From: Gaeumannomyces sp. JS-464
Lineage: Eukaryota; Ascomycota; Sordariomycetes; Magnaporthales; Magnaporthaceae
Assembly (NCBI GenBank): GCA_002197995.1
Contig: NGZR01000003.1
Location: 4,030,001-4,094,000 of the forward strand
Length of the DNA stretch: 64,000 nt
Reading direction: 5' to 3'
The notes beneath the pieces are model-generated. The model saw nothing but the letters and a program-made list of their open reading frames with translations, had not been told where the DNA came from and did not search any database. Positions 1 to 9,866 of this stretch are shown piece by piece (the first letter of the stretch is position 1; each line of letters starts with the position of its first letter). The translations under genes and the position numbers were made by a program.

Positions 1-3000
1 CGAGCGACTCGTCCAGGGCGCCGCACGCCAGGCACTTGTCCGAACCCAGCAGCGCTTGCCTCAGCATTGAGTCGACGCCGGTGGGATTCTTCAAGCTGTC
101 GCTGGTGCTGCCGCTGCTGCCCTCGCCACCATCGTCGCTTGGCACAGCGGCCGTGGAGGGGCCAGACGCAAGAGGGGCCCCGTCCCGCATGGCCCGCAGT
201 CGGGCCAGCGCGACCTGGTCAACGACCTCCTCGACAAATGGCGCCGCGAAGACGAGGCCAAGGGCGACGCGGGTCGCGTGCGGCTGGGCCGCCTCCTCCC
301 ACTGCGGGATGGGCACAAAGGCCTCGGGCAGGCGGCCGCGGCCGCACGAGCAGAAGACGGGGCTGCCGCCTGGGACGCCGATGCTGCCCTCCTCGGGCAG
401 CGGCAGCGACGCGCCTTCGGCGCCGTACTCGCACCTCTCCGCGTCATGCTCCCAGGTCCGGCACCGCTCGGCCATGGCGGGCAGCGCGTGCCGCCAGAGC
501 GCCAGCTCGGCGTCGTCGACCTTGAGGTAGCAGATCTCAAACGACTGCGAGAGCGCGAGGAAGGTGCGGAGATCCGAGTCGCTCGCCAGCAAGGACCGTG
601 TTAGCGGTAGGACCGCCGCGTCCGCGATGACGGTGCCGTTCGCACAGTCAAGGCGCATGGCCGAGATCACAATCAGCATCTGCACGCCGGCGTTGCCAGC
701 GCCACCGTCGGCTTTCTCGAGCGCGAAGAGACCGGTCTGCCCGCCCTGGAGGCCCGAGGCGACCATGAACATGGTGAAGAGCGACTCCTTGAAGTTGGTC
801 CTGACCGTCCCGGCAGGCGTAAGGTTCAGGGCCTCTGAAATATCGCTGTTCTGGAGCTGCTCGCGGATCCGACGCTCACGGTTGCTGAACATGTGCGAGG
901 TGAGGGTTGTGAGCCACCTCATCGACTCTTTATCGTGTGACGCCACATTCAGGCTAGGCAGCGTGTCGAGGTTGACGTGCGGAAGAGTGGACGAGAGAAT
1001 GGAAGGGATAGTGACTGTATTGCCTTCATTGCTCGCCCGGGCGGCTACTGCCATGGGGTGCATGAAGCCCTGGAGATGGTCTGAGTCGGTAGGGTTGGCC
1101 AGTGGTGCGATAACCTCGACGTAGCCGGAAGTCCTCGCGATCCTGGTCCGGGAGCCCTCCTTCTCTATGGGCAATTTGAAGTGAAGCAGGTAGATTAGGT
1201 CGTCGCTTCCGAATACAACCTCGATGAGGAAGGGAGACGTCTGTCGCAGCTGTATGGGCACTTTGTCCGCCAGAAGCTTCTTGCCCTCGCCATCTGTGAT
1301 ATCAACACGTCCAGTCAGAGCTGCTAATTTGCCCGTCTCGGCGTCTACGGAGAGACCGAAGGATATGTTGGACGGAGAATCGATGGTGGACGGAGAATCG
1401 CATCCCAGGATTGACGAGTTATTGGGCTCCTTGTATGTAGAGACCGACGGGTGGGCCGAGTGTCCTGGCAGATACTTGGAGAAGAACACGGCAGGGCTGT
1501 CGCAGAGATTGGTCTGGAAAACCATCCTCGGGTCTCCTGGGCCACCATTGAGCATCTTGATGGTTTGCAAGGTCGGCTGCACGTCGAGGCTGATGAGCGC
1601 CGAGGTGGGCTCAACCTGAAGGGCCGACGTCGGGCAGTAGAAGGACACAACGACGGGCGATTTGCCTTTCCAGCCTTCCCTGTCCTCCTTGACCTTGATG
1701 CTGAAGTCCTCTGACTGCGGCGAACCCTGCTGCACCTCGACGGCGCCGAAGCTCATGTGCACACAGCCGAAGTAGTTGACCCAGGCGCCCAGGCCAGACC
1801 TGAGCGTGACTTGAAACGAGAGGGTTGGTCGATCGTTATCAGTGGTGGGGAAAATCTTTCTGAACGCCTCAAGTGGCACGACTAGGGACACGGCCATGAC
1901 CTCGGGTATGCGCTTCCACTTCTGGAATCTGGCAGGACTATGGTAGGGATCCGTCTTCAGTTCGCTCCTTAACCATTGCTCCGTGTAGACACCGTGGAGG
2001 TGCATGAGCGTGACAAGCTCCTGGACATAGTTGGTGCCCATAATAATCGTCGTGTCGCGGTAGATTTTGTCGAGAAGAGTCCTGCTGACAGCATCCCAGT
2101 CTGCGTCGACCGTAGACACGAGCGCCTTGAGGAGGGCCACGAAGGTTCCCCGGTGCGACTGCGGCATGCCACCGTTCCGCAGCAGGGCCTGTTTGACTGT
2201 AGATAGGTTGGAGCGCAGAAGGGCCCTAGGATTTTCCGCCTCAAACATATTCGCATACACGCGCCAAATAATGTCAATGGCCGTGTCGGTGTCCAACTTC
2301 AAACGTCTGGGCGCGGTGTTTTTGAGGCTCGAGAGCTGTGCGTCGGATACCCACGTCACGCGGCCTGGGGACATGCGGGCGGGACCGTCATCGGTCCCTT
2401 TCAGCATCGCGCCAACGGCCTCTAGCCCGCCGCCCGTCACAGTCGTATTGGTCCAGTACTCCGCGACCGTGAACCCTAGCATATGGGCTAGGGCCAGCGT
2501 GCCTCCTGGCAGGAGCCTGGCGAAGGCTTCACGCTCGTCCGCCGCCGGACTCGTGAGCACCTCGGTGGACAGGGTGGCCCAGGCAGTGGGCTTGAGGAGC
2601 GGCCCCGCTGAGAAGAGGACGTTGAGGGCGCCGAGTGAGTCTGCCAGGTTTGACGAGTCGATGGCGTCAAACATGATGGGCGCGGCAGTGCCTTTCGCTG
2701 TCCCTCCGTACTGGCCTTGGTCAAGTTCGAGGACCTGCGCGCTGAGCTGGCGTCGATAAAACCCGGCCGAAGGGCGCTCGGGGCGCTTGGCCGCGCAGTA
2801 TCGCAGCGTGTGGCACAAGGTAAGAGCGTCGGTCGACACGAACCTGACGACCAGCCGCCCCTGGCTGATGGTCTCCCGGAGGGCTTGGGTCCATTCGCGG
2901 AAGAGTCCTTGCATTGCCCAAGTGGACTTGGAGGCGCCATGCCTCGTGGCCACATCCATTCTGATGGATGACCCAGGCATAAGTGGCGCGAAGGCCGTGC

Positions 3001-3805
3001 CCAGATGGAAGCCGAGGACAGGGTCGGTTCCATAGTGCAGCACAGACTCGCCGCGAGCGATGGGAAGGGCGAAGAGCGGGTTCGCGCGATCGGTAGAGTG
3101 TGCGGAATCGATGGCTTGGATCGCTTTGTTCCAGTAGTTGTTGTAGGAATCCATGAGGTCGCTTGCGATGGGGTTGTCGCCGAGACGGAGCGAGAGGGGC
3201 GCGGCGGATCGTAGGGCGGTGATGACAGAACCCTGTGTGCCCATGCGTGTCCGCATCTCGTGCCAGCTGGCCTTCAAGCTAACCTGGTAGCTGTCAAAAC
3301 TGGAGGCTATGCCGTCGATTGAAGCAGCATAGGAGAGCTTCGAGAGCGTGCGACGGAAGATGTTGAAGGTGATATGATCGGCGAATTTGATCACAGAGCC
3401 ATAGGGGCTGCCCTGCCAGCTGTCCCATGACCCTGCCGCCTCGGCCAGTTTGTGTAGCTGCGGGCGGAAGAGCTCGAGGATGGTCTCGTCGATAAAGAGA
3501 TCGTAGTAGAGGCTCCGCAGCTGCGGGTATTGTCCAGGCCTGATGCCGTCGACGAGGAACGAGAGAAAAATGGCGTTCCTGGCAAGGACGAAGTCGTCGG
3601 CGTCACAGCAGGTAACGTCGAGTTTCCTCGGGGGCATTCCCCTCTCGGCGTATGCCGTGTACAGCAGGTTGCGCACATCTCCGCAGCCGAGGAGCAAGAT
3701 ATCGGCATTGATGCCTGGAGGGACAGCCCTGGCAACGTTGATGGCCGGCGTGTTTCCCAGGGCGTATAGGTAGTCCACCGGCCGAGTGATGCATGGTGTC
3801 AGCAT
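1..3805 (-). CDS. DUF4470 / MYND zinc-finger protein, 3' end outside the window
   Basis: One open frame runs from an ATG at 3805 to the left edge without a stop (1268 codons), so the gene is incomplete at its C terminus and appears intron-free here. The N terminus (about residues 10-60) has a segment PINADILLLGCGDVRN-like in layout, with NADILLLGCGDVRNLLYT visible; this glycine-rich DILLLGCGDVRN motif is the hallmark of the fungal DUF4470 domain. At the other end, close to the window edge, CLACG starts a Cys-x2-Cys pair as in a MYND finger, a protein-protein interaction zinc module. DUF4470-MYND fusions are common in filamentous fungi and have no assigned reaction. The rest is a long alpha-rich region I cannot assign. 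Family call is from motif recall; the function is unknown. Confidence 0.8.
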   Translation of the reverse strand, partial: MLTPCITRPVDYLYALGNTPAINVARAVPPGINADILLLGCGDVRNLLYTAYAERGMPPRKLDVTCCDADDFVLARNAIFLSFLVDGIRPGQYPQLRSLYYDLFIDETILELFRPQLHKLAEAAGSWDSWQGSPYGSVIKFADHITFNIFRRTLSKLSYAASIDGIASSFDSYQVSLKASWHEMRTRMGTQGSVITALRSAAPLSLRLGDNPIASDLMDSYNNYWNKAIQAIDSAHSTDRANPLFALPIARGESVLHYGTDPVLGFHLGTAFAPLMPGSSIRMDVATRHGASKSTWAMQGLFREWTQALRETISQGRLVVRFVSTDALTLCHTLRYCAAKRPERPSAGFYRRQLSAQVLELDQGQYGGTAKGTAAPIMFDAIDSSNLADSLGALNVLFSAGPLLKPTAWATLSTEVLTSPAADEREAFARLLPGGTLALAHMLGFTVAEYWTNTTVTGGGLEAVGAMLKGTDDGPARMSPGRVTWVSDAQLSSLKNTAPRRLKLDTDTAIDIIWRVYANMFEAENPRALLRSNLSTVKQALLRNGGMPQSHRGTFVALLKALVSTVDADWDAVSRTLLDKIYRDTTIIMGTNYVQELVTLMHLHGVYTEQWLRSELKTDPYHSPARFQKWKRIPEVMAVSLVVPLEAFRKIFPTTDNDRPTLSFQVTLRSGLGAWVNYFGCVHMSFGAVEVQQGSPQSEDFSIKVKEDREGWKGKSPVVVSFYCPTSALQVEPTSALISLDVQPTLQTIKMLNGGPGDPRMVFQTNLCDSPAVFFSKYLPGHSAHPSVSTYKEPNNSSILGCDSPSTIDSPSNISFGLSVDAETGKLAALTGRVDITDGEGKKLLADKVPIQLRQTSPFLIEVVFGSDDLIYLLHFKLPIEKEGSRTRIARTSGYVEVIAPLANPTDSDHLQGFMHPMAVAARASNEGNTVTIPSILSSTLPHVNLDTLPSLNVASHDKESMRWLTTLTSHMFSNRERRIREQLQNSDISEALNLTPAGTVRTNFKESLFTMFMVASGLQGGQTGLFALEKADGGAGNAGVQMLIVISAMRLDCANGTVIADAAVLPLTRSLLASDSDLRTFLALSQSFEICYLKVDDAELALWRHALPAMAERCRTWEHDAERCEYGAEGASLPLPEEGSIGVPGGSPVFCSCGRGRLPEAFVPIPQWEEAAQPHATRVALGLVFAAPFVEEVVDQVALARLRAMRDGAPLASGPSTAAVPSDDGGEGSSGSTSDSLKNPTGVDSMLRQALLGSDKCLACGALDESL

Positions 3806-5089
3806 GGCGAAATGCTTCAAAGCATGTCCCTAGATGATCTGTGAGGAGCGCGTGGTGTCGTCCTTTCCTGCTCCGACCCTCTTTGGCAAGGCTCGGTCGG
3901 ATTTTGCGGCCGTCAAACCCGAATATCCAGCAAGTCCTCGAATGTCAAAGCCTCATTTGGATGTGGTATCAAAGTATGAGAGGCGGCGTTGGCCGGGCCG
4001 CAGAAAAGCCGGGGTCGCCTGCAGGCAAGGTAGCAAGATATCAACAATCTCTAGTCCTAGAAACGCGCGAAAGCGGTCGAGTTGGTCGTTCTTGGGTGTT
4101 GGGGGGGCACGGTCGACGAGGCTCTGGCTCACTACATGCCGCCAGCGTCAGGTTCCAATGACATGAACGATTCTCAGGTCTGTCTCACAGCATACCAGGC
4201 AGCCAGCACCCACTTTTGGGAATAGAAGTGGGTAGCGTTTGGTGGGCCACATGGCGAGGCGACCTGCATATTTGACATGACCAAGCCCATTCAATTGGCG
4301 AACGATGGCTCTCTGGGTGGTCCACCAAGAATCGCCTAGAAGACTTCCCGCATGTATCTCTGTCGCTCTCCATTTCACTCACCAGACCATTCATCTTTCG
4401 AGCTTGGGCGTAGGTGCACATCGCGCCGACAAGACTGCGCCTGATACCTATTCTCAACATTGGCCCGACTAATTACACGATTCTTTTTCCAATTCTTTTC
4501 TCGCTGGTATTCCATTGACTGCAAATCTGCAACTTGTGGTCGAAACCACCAAAAGCTTGGGGAGATGTGAGGGGAAAATCAGAGAGGTATGACAAAAAGC
4601 CATGGTCCCGCATCCATTAAAAGAAAGCAAACACAAACTCCAGGCGCTCCGTGATCCCATATCCCCATCTCCATCTCCATCTCCATCTCCACTGCCCTCC
4701 GACTCTCTCTCACTTCTTGAAAAAAAGACGCAGCGCATGAAGGCTCGCCGGCAACGTTTGCCCAGCGCTCCATGCGGAAAACAAAAGTATCCAAGACGCA
4801 AAAATGTCAATCTAATGTACAAGTTCCTCACAACCCGACAAGACGGAGTAAGCAAGAAAAACATGAGCAGCCACTTCTAACAAACCGTTTTCCCCCAAGA
4901 TTATTACAGCGCCATAGCCCCTCTAGCCAGGTATTCTTTTTTAGAAACAACGGGATAAAAACCGGCTAGAGGTGCATAGGCATAGGTTTCGTCATCATTA
5001 CCGCGCCTCAAGTACTAGACGCTTATCCACGGGTAAACAAACACACCAGAAAGCCTGGGACCCAAGACTCGAGAGACGAGGCCAAGATG
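3806..5089. other. Intergenic: 5' flank of the DUF4470 gene and 3' flank of the Swi5-like gene
   Basis: Both neighbours are on the minus strand, so this stretch holds the promoter of the DUF4470/MYND gene and the 3' untranslated region of the zinc-finger gene. Short open frames here show no coding character. A hexamer repeat lies at 4665-4691. No other feature seen. Confidence 0.5.
4665..4691. repeat. CTCCAT hexamer microsatellite
   Basis: About four and a half copies of CTCCAT in tandem, in the probable 3' untranslated region of the Swi5-like gene (on that gene's strand the unit reads ATGGAG). Seen directly in the sequence. Confidence 0.85.
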
Positions 5090-8044
5090 TTAAGGACCGA
5101 AGTAGCTAGACACGTCGTCGTTGGTGAACATGCCATACTCCTCATCGAATTTGGAGGGCATACCGGCGACGAGCCCGCCCAGCGCACCGTACGGGCCGAG
5201 GCCGCTCAGACCGTCGAGCCCGCCAACAAGATCCTCGCCTCCCGCGCCCAGAGCCTGGTACAGGTCCATGTCCTCGGCCATTGACACACCCGCAACGCCA
5301 GTGGCAGCCGTCGTCACCGCCGGAGGAGCACACATGCCGCCGCCCAGAGCTCCCATATCCGTTCCGGTGCAGCCAATCGCGTCTCCATTGCCGCCCATCA
5401 TGTGGGAGGAGAAGAAGCGATCAGCGCCCGTCACGGCGGAGCTGGGTGGGGGCGAGCTCGACGCCGACAGCTCAGGTGGCGTGCCCGGCTGGTTGTGAGT
5501 GTAGTGCGAGGTCACGCTCTTGGCAGGCGATTGAGGGGGCGCGGTTTGCTGCTGGTGCGGTTGCTGCTGGGGGGGCAGGCCAAGGTCGCCACCCAGACCG
5601 CTGTCGTCGAGAGACGTGTCAAAAGGGTCCAGTAGGGTCTGGTCGCCGCCGTTCCTAGTGAGATGCGACGCGTGCGAGTAGTCTGACGTGGCTCCCGGTG
5701 ACGAGGTCGGTGCTGAGGCATCGGCCACCATGGAAACAAGGCCGGCCATGTCTGCTGCCGTGGTCACCGCTGCGGGCGAGAGCGTGGGCATGACTCCGGT
5801 GTTATCGATTAGGCTCATGGGCGCAGTTGAGGGAGCACTCGCCAGCGAGTTGGCGTTCATGGTCGTATTCGTCGAGGCCGATGACTGTGTCGAACCCGTG
5901 GGGCTGGCATTCGACATGGACGTTGCCGGCTGAATCTGTTGCTTCTGTTGCTGCTGAGGATCGGAGGACAGAGGCACATTGTCCATCAGGTCTTGGAATG
6001 GCTGGTCGTCTAGCATGTCATCAAACCCATCATCGTGGTGGGACGGTGAGCTGGGGGCCGAGCTGTCCGTGTAACCGCTGTGAGACGCCTCCGAGGGTGA
6101 GTGGGAGCCGTTGGAAGAGTCTTTGTTCTTTGCGCGCGTGCGAGCAGACTTGTCCAGTCTGGCATCCATCTCAGGCCGGTGCTTCTTGGGCCTACCGCGC
6201 TTCACGACTTTGCGCACAATGCCGTCAAAGGCACCGATACACATTCCTCGCTGGCGGTGGCGCGTCAGAGCATCGTGCCGAGCGAACCTGTTGCCGCAAT
6301 CGCACGGGTACGGCTTGACACCTGTGTGGATTTTCGCGTGGCGCTTCAGGTCATGTTGGCGCACGAAGCACTTCTTGCAGGTCGGGCATTGGTACTGGCG
6401 GTCGTTGAGATGCGTCTGCACGTGCGACTTGATGTTTTCTTTGCGGCCGAACTTCTTGCCACAGTCCTCAAAGATGCACGTCCACTTGCCGTCTGTGGGA
6501 TCGGGGCCCTCGATGTGGGCCGAGATGTCGTCGAGCGTCACACCCGTCTCCGTCTTGGTCTCGTCGATGTTAAGGCTCGAGATGCTGGCGGCGCTGGCGA
6601 TGCTGGCAAGAGACTCGGTGCGGCGATGGGGAGACTCCCTGCGCGACACTGGGGCGCTGACGTTGCTCGGCGCGAGGCTGACATTTGGATGGAACATCAT
6701 CATGGTCGCCTGCGAGTCGAAGTTGGTCGCCTGGAAATCGCTCCCAAAAGAGTTCACGTACGGAGTCACCGGGGTTGAGTGGTGGGACAGGTCAGGAGTG
6801 GCGTTGACAGTGCCGTGCATGGTGTTCATGCCCGTCTCGATCTTGCCAAACTCATCGCTCATGTTACCCAGGTTCATGAAGTCCGGAGACTGCAGCGGCA
6901 TGGCCATGGCGTTGGCGCGCTGCTGGCTGGCCGCCATTGCCTCGGCCTGCTGCCTGAGCTCCTGAAAAACGCCCGAGGCCCGGTTGGAGCGGTTGCGCGG
7001 CTTGATCGTCTCCTCCATGGACTCGTCATAGCCGTCCGAGAAACGGGTTGGCCGGGGCTGGTGCTTGACCATTCTTTCACAGGGGGTCTCTATCGGCGTC
7101 GGGGGAAAGTAACCTGGGTGCTTAAGTCAGTCCTGAAACCAATGGTAACGCTCAACGCGAGGGGGGATAGAGAGCCGGATGCCGGTGGATTTGCCAAAGG
7201 TCTGAAGGGCACGACATACCTGTCACGTTCTGCGTTGGGGTGTAGCGGGCCTCGAACCTCCGTCGACACTGCCCAGAGTCTCAAACTTGTTCACACGGTC
7301 CATGATGCCGTTGCTGATCCTTCGAGAGGACCGACGCGTGCTAGACGTGTCTCCCTCGGAGGTCCAACCCTGCTGCGAGAGGGCAGGGCTGTCTTGGTAG
7401 TTCATGAAACTGGGGGTGGACAGGGCACTGTCGGGAGTGGGCTCGAATATGTCGAAATCGGTGTTCAGGGTCATGGCGCCTTGAGCGTTGGCGTTGAAGG
7501 CGGCCTGGTTGCGCCTCATCAGGAGGCTGATGTGGGCGGCGTCATTGCTCCCGAATTGGGGACCAGTCTGCAGGCCGCATTGAGCGGGATCAAACTGGTG
7601 GTGGTTGTGTTGCGGCGTAGGGTGCGGCGAGATCAGGAAGGCCTCGTCGCTCGCCAGGTTGGTGTAGGCCTGGCCAGGGCCTGGGCGTGCTATTATGCGT
7701 TGCTGCTGCGCTTCTCGCAATACGTGATGCTGTGGTGTCGTTGGTAATCCTGGGTGGTTAGTGGTCGTCGAGCTACTTACCGTTGTAGTCGTTGTCGCGA
7801 AGTCCTGCCTGTTGTCGATAGTTGTCGGTTGTTGTTGCTGGCGTTGTTGGTGTTGCTGGAGCTGACGGATCTGATGCTGCCGAGTGTCGAGGCTGAGGCC
7901 TCGCCGATGGGACACTGGCTGCCGTCGCTGAATGTTGGGCAGGTTCGGGATCTTCACCGCTTCGAATGCCGTAGGCGTCGAGTTCTGTCGCCGGTGTTGC
8001 CTGTGGCGCGGATGAAGATTTGATAGTGGCGGATTGGACAGCAT
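5090..8044 (-). CDS. Swi5/Ace2-type C2H2 transcription factor, with one frame break
   Basis: Sequence-specific nuclear regulator; yeast Swi5/Ace2 activate late-mitosis and G1 cell-separation genes. Proposed exons on the minus strand: 8044-7781, 7729-7220, 7113-5090. The start is the MLSNPP methionine, chosen because the residues after it (PTAFEAVKIPNLPNIQRR) match the start I recall for fungal orthologues. The C-terminal half has three fingers in a row: CIFEDCGKKFGRKENIKSH, CPTCKKCFVRQHDLKRH and the shortened PCDCGNRFARHDALTRH, then a basic GRPKKHRP stretch, as in Ace2/Swi5. The flanks are Gln-, Ser- and Pro-rich. The intron 7730-7780 is only 51 nt; intron 7114-7219 is 106 nt. Near 7231-7240 the frame must shift by one base to reach QNVTG|GYFPPTP across the second splice; read literally, a TGA stops the exon first. 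Exon sum is one base short of a multiple of three, in agreement. About 932 residues if corrected. Confidence 0.85.
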
Positions 8045-9866
8045 TTTGGGAATGCAAGTCGAGTTCGGAAGGGGCGGTTGTCGTTGTCGGTCAAAGTGTC
8101 GCAATGAAGCGAACCTCTCTCAATGGGCCGAGACTGGAGGCAAGGCCAAGGGAGCGAGGTCAGCACATGCAGGCTCTCTCCGAGTCGTCCTCTCTCCTTT
8201 CCCCTCCCTCCTCTTACCTCACGCAGCGCAAGCCAAGCGGCCGGGCAAGCGGGATCTTGTGGTTGTGCTCAGTCGTGGCCAACGACGTTGCGACAACCCA
8301 AGGGTTTGTTTGGGGTGCCTCTTCTGCGAGGCAGATGACGACGGGAATGCCTTCTAGTCTAGCTGCTCAGCAGAGCTAGTCTGGCTCGACGACACGGGTG
8401 GGTGCTTTGGGTTCTTGGTGGTTTTCTCCTCTCTGGCGCGCAAAGTCCAAAGAGCGTACGCTTGTTCCTTGGGGTAGAAAGGGAGCCGAAAAAAAAAAAT
8501 GGAGGTGCACAGGAAAGTGGGAATTCTCAGATGCGACCTGCAGCAGCGGCGGCTCGCAGTTTTGGCATGTTGGCTCCCTTGCCGGCGATGCGGCGCACCT
8601 TCATTGTTGACGTCGGACTTGGTTGCCAGAGGAACGCAGGCTGGGCACGACCCCTGCGGCTTGCGCACCAGTGGCGAACGACGGTGCTGGGCGCCCGGTC
8701 CCGCGCTAACAGGCCGTCCACCCTCGGCCCACACGCCCCCCTGCACCCCTGTTGTCCTCGAAACATTGGGCCCAGATTGATCCCTGGCCGGCCGGGACCT
8801 CGCTGGGAACCCGAAGAGCGCGGGCGCACAGACATGGCTCGTTTAGGCAAGCTGCGAGCTGGGCCTTTGGTTGGGCCTGGGCAACAGGCGGGTCTGGCTG
8901 CTGGGGCAGCAGGCACTTTACGCTGCATGCAATCAATTGATGTGTGCATTCACTCTCCCCTGAGGTTCCCCGGCCTTTTCACGCCTTGTGCCGTCTAACA
9001 CGCGCATATGTGCTTCCTTATCCGGTAACACAATGGAGGTGACAAGCTGCCCCATCGGTCCACGACCCATTTACCTGGGCTGTCACGTCGTGGATCAATG
9101 CCACATGCATCCGTTCTTTGGTTTTTTTTTTTTCTTCGGCGGCCGCGAATCTTGTCTTCCCGAGGTTCCCTTTTATTTTGTTAGCCGCCTCATTTTGCCA
9201 AGGGCCAGAGAATTCGGTTAGTCTAGGGAGCATAATATCGAATGCCGACTGCAGGCTCAGCCAGGCAAACACAAACCGCAGGTGCCTCCTCAACCCTGCC
9301 TAAAAACAACTGTGTGATAGATCGTTCTGGCACGGCTCGGCCTAATACTTCCGTGCATTTTACTTTTGTTTGACATCTATTGACGACTGAGAGAGACATT
9401 TTCTGCCAAGGTCATGACTTCATTTGGCAAAGCACAGGATCAGCCTCGCCAAAGTCTGCGCCCTATCTCATGCGGGCGAGACACGTCCTTTGCCTGCCCT
9501 GACCTCGATGCTTCAATCCAGAGTCCATCATCGTTATTATCATCTGTCATTGCTACCCTCCCTCCTTGCCGTCTCCAGGGCCACCACCTGTGCATATTGC
9601 CGGGCACACACGTGGATGTAAGCAACCAGGCTACCAACACGAATGCAAGGAACGTGCTGCGAGCTTTCGGTTCTGTGATTCTGGGGAATGTGGAACTGCT
9701 GACTGGCCATCCATTGCAGAGTTTGCCTTGGGTGGCCTCCCTGCACACCTTATTAATTACCACCTATCTCTCATATATCCGTTCTCGCTCGACGCGAACC
9801 GCATCAGCTGTCAGGTCACCGAGGCTTTTCCGCCGAATTCACAATCGACCGAGCTTTGGCCATGCC
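8045..9866. other. Intergenic: Swi5-like leader and lipoxygenase 3' flank
   Basis: Upstream region of the zinc-finger gene followed by the 3' side of the lipoxygenase gene. Long leaders are usual for fungal regulators, and short open frames between 8100 and 9300 could lie in one, but none has homology I recognise. No RNA gene or repeat seen. Confidence 0.4.

Noticed and set aside
4469..4864. Minus-strand 131-codon open frame with a GDGDGDGDM run
   Set aside because: It is a translation of the CTCCAT repeat in a 3' flank; no other coding sign.
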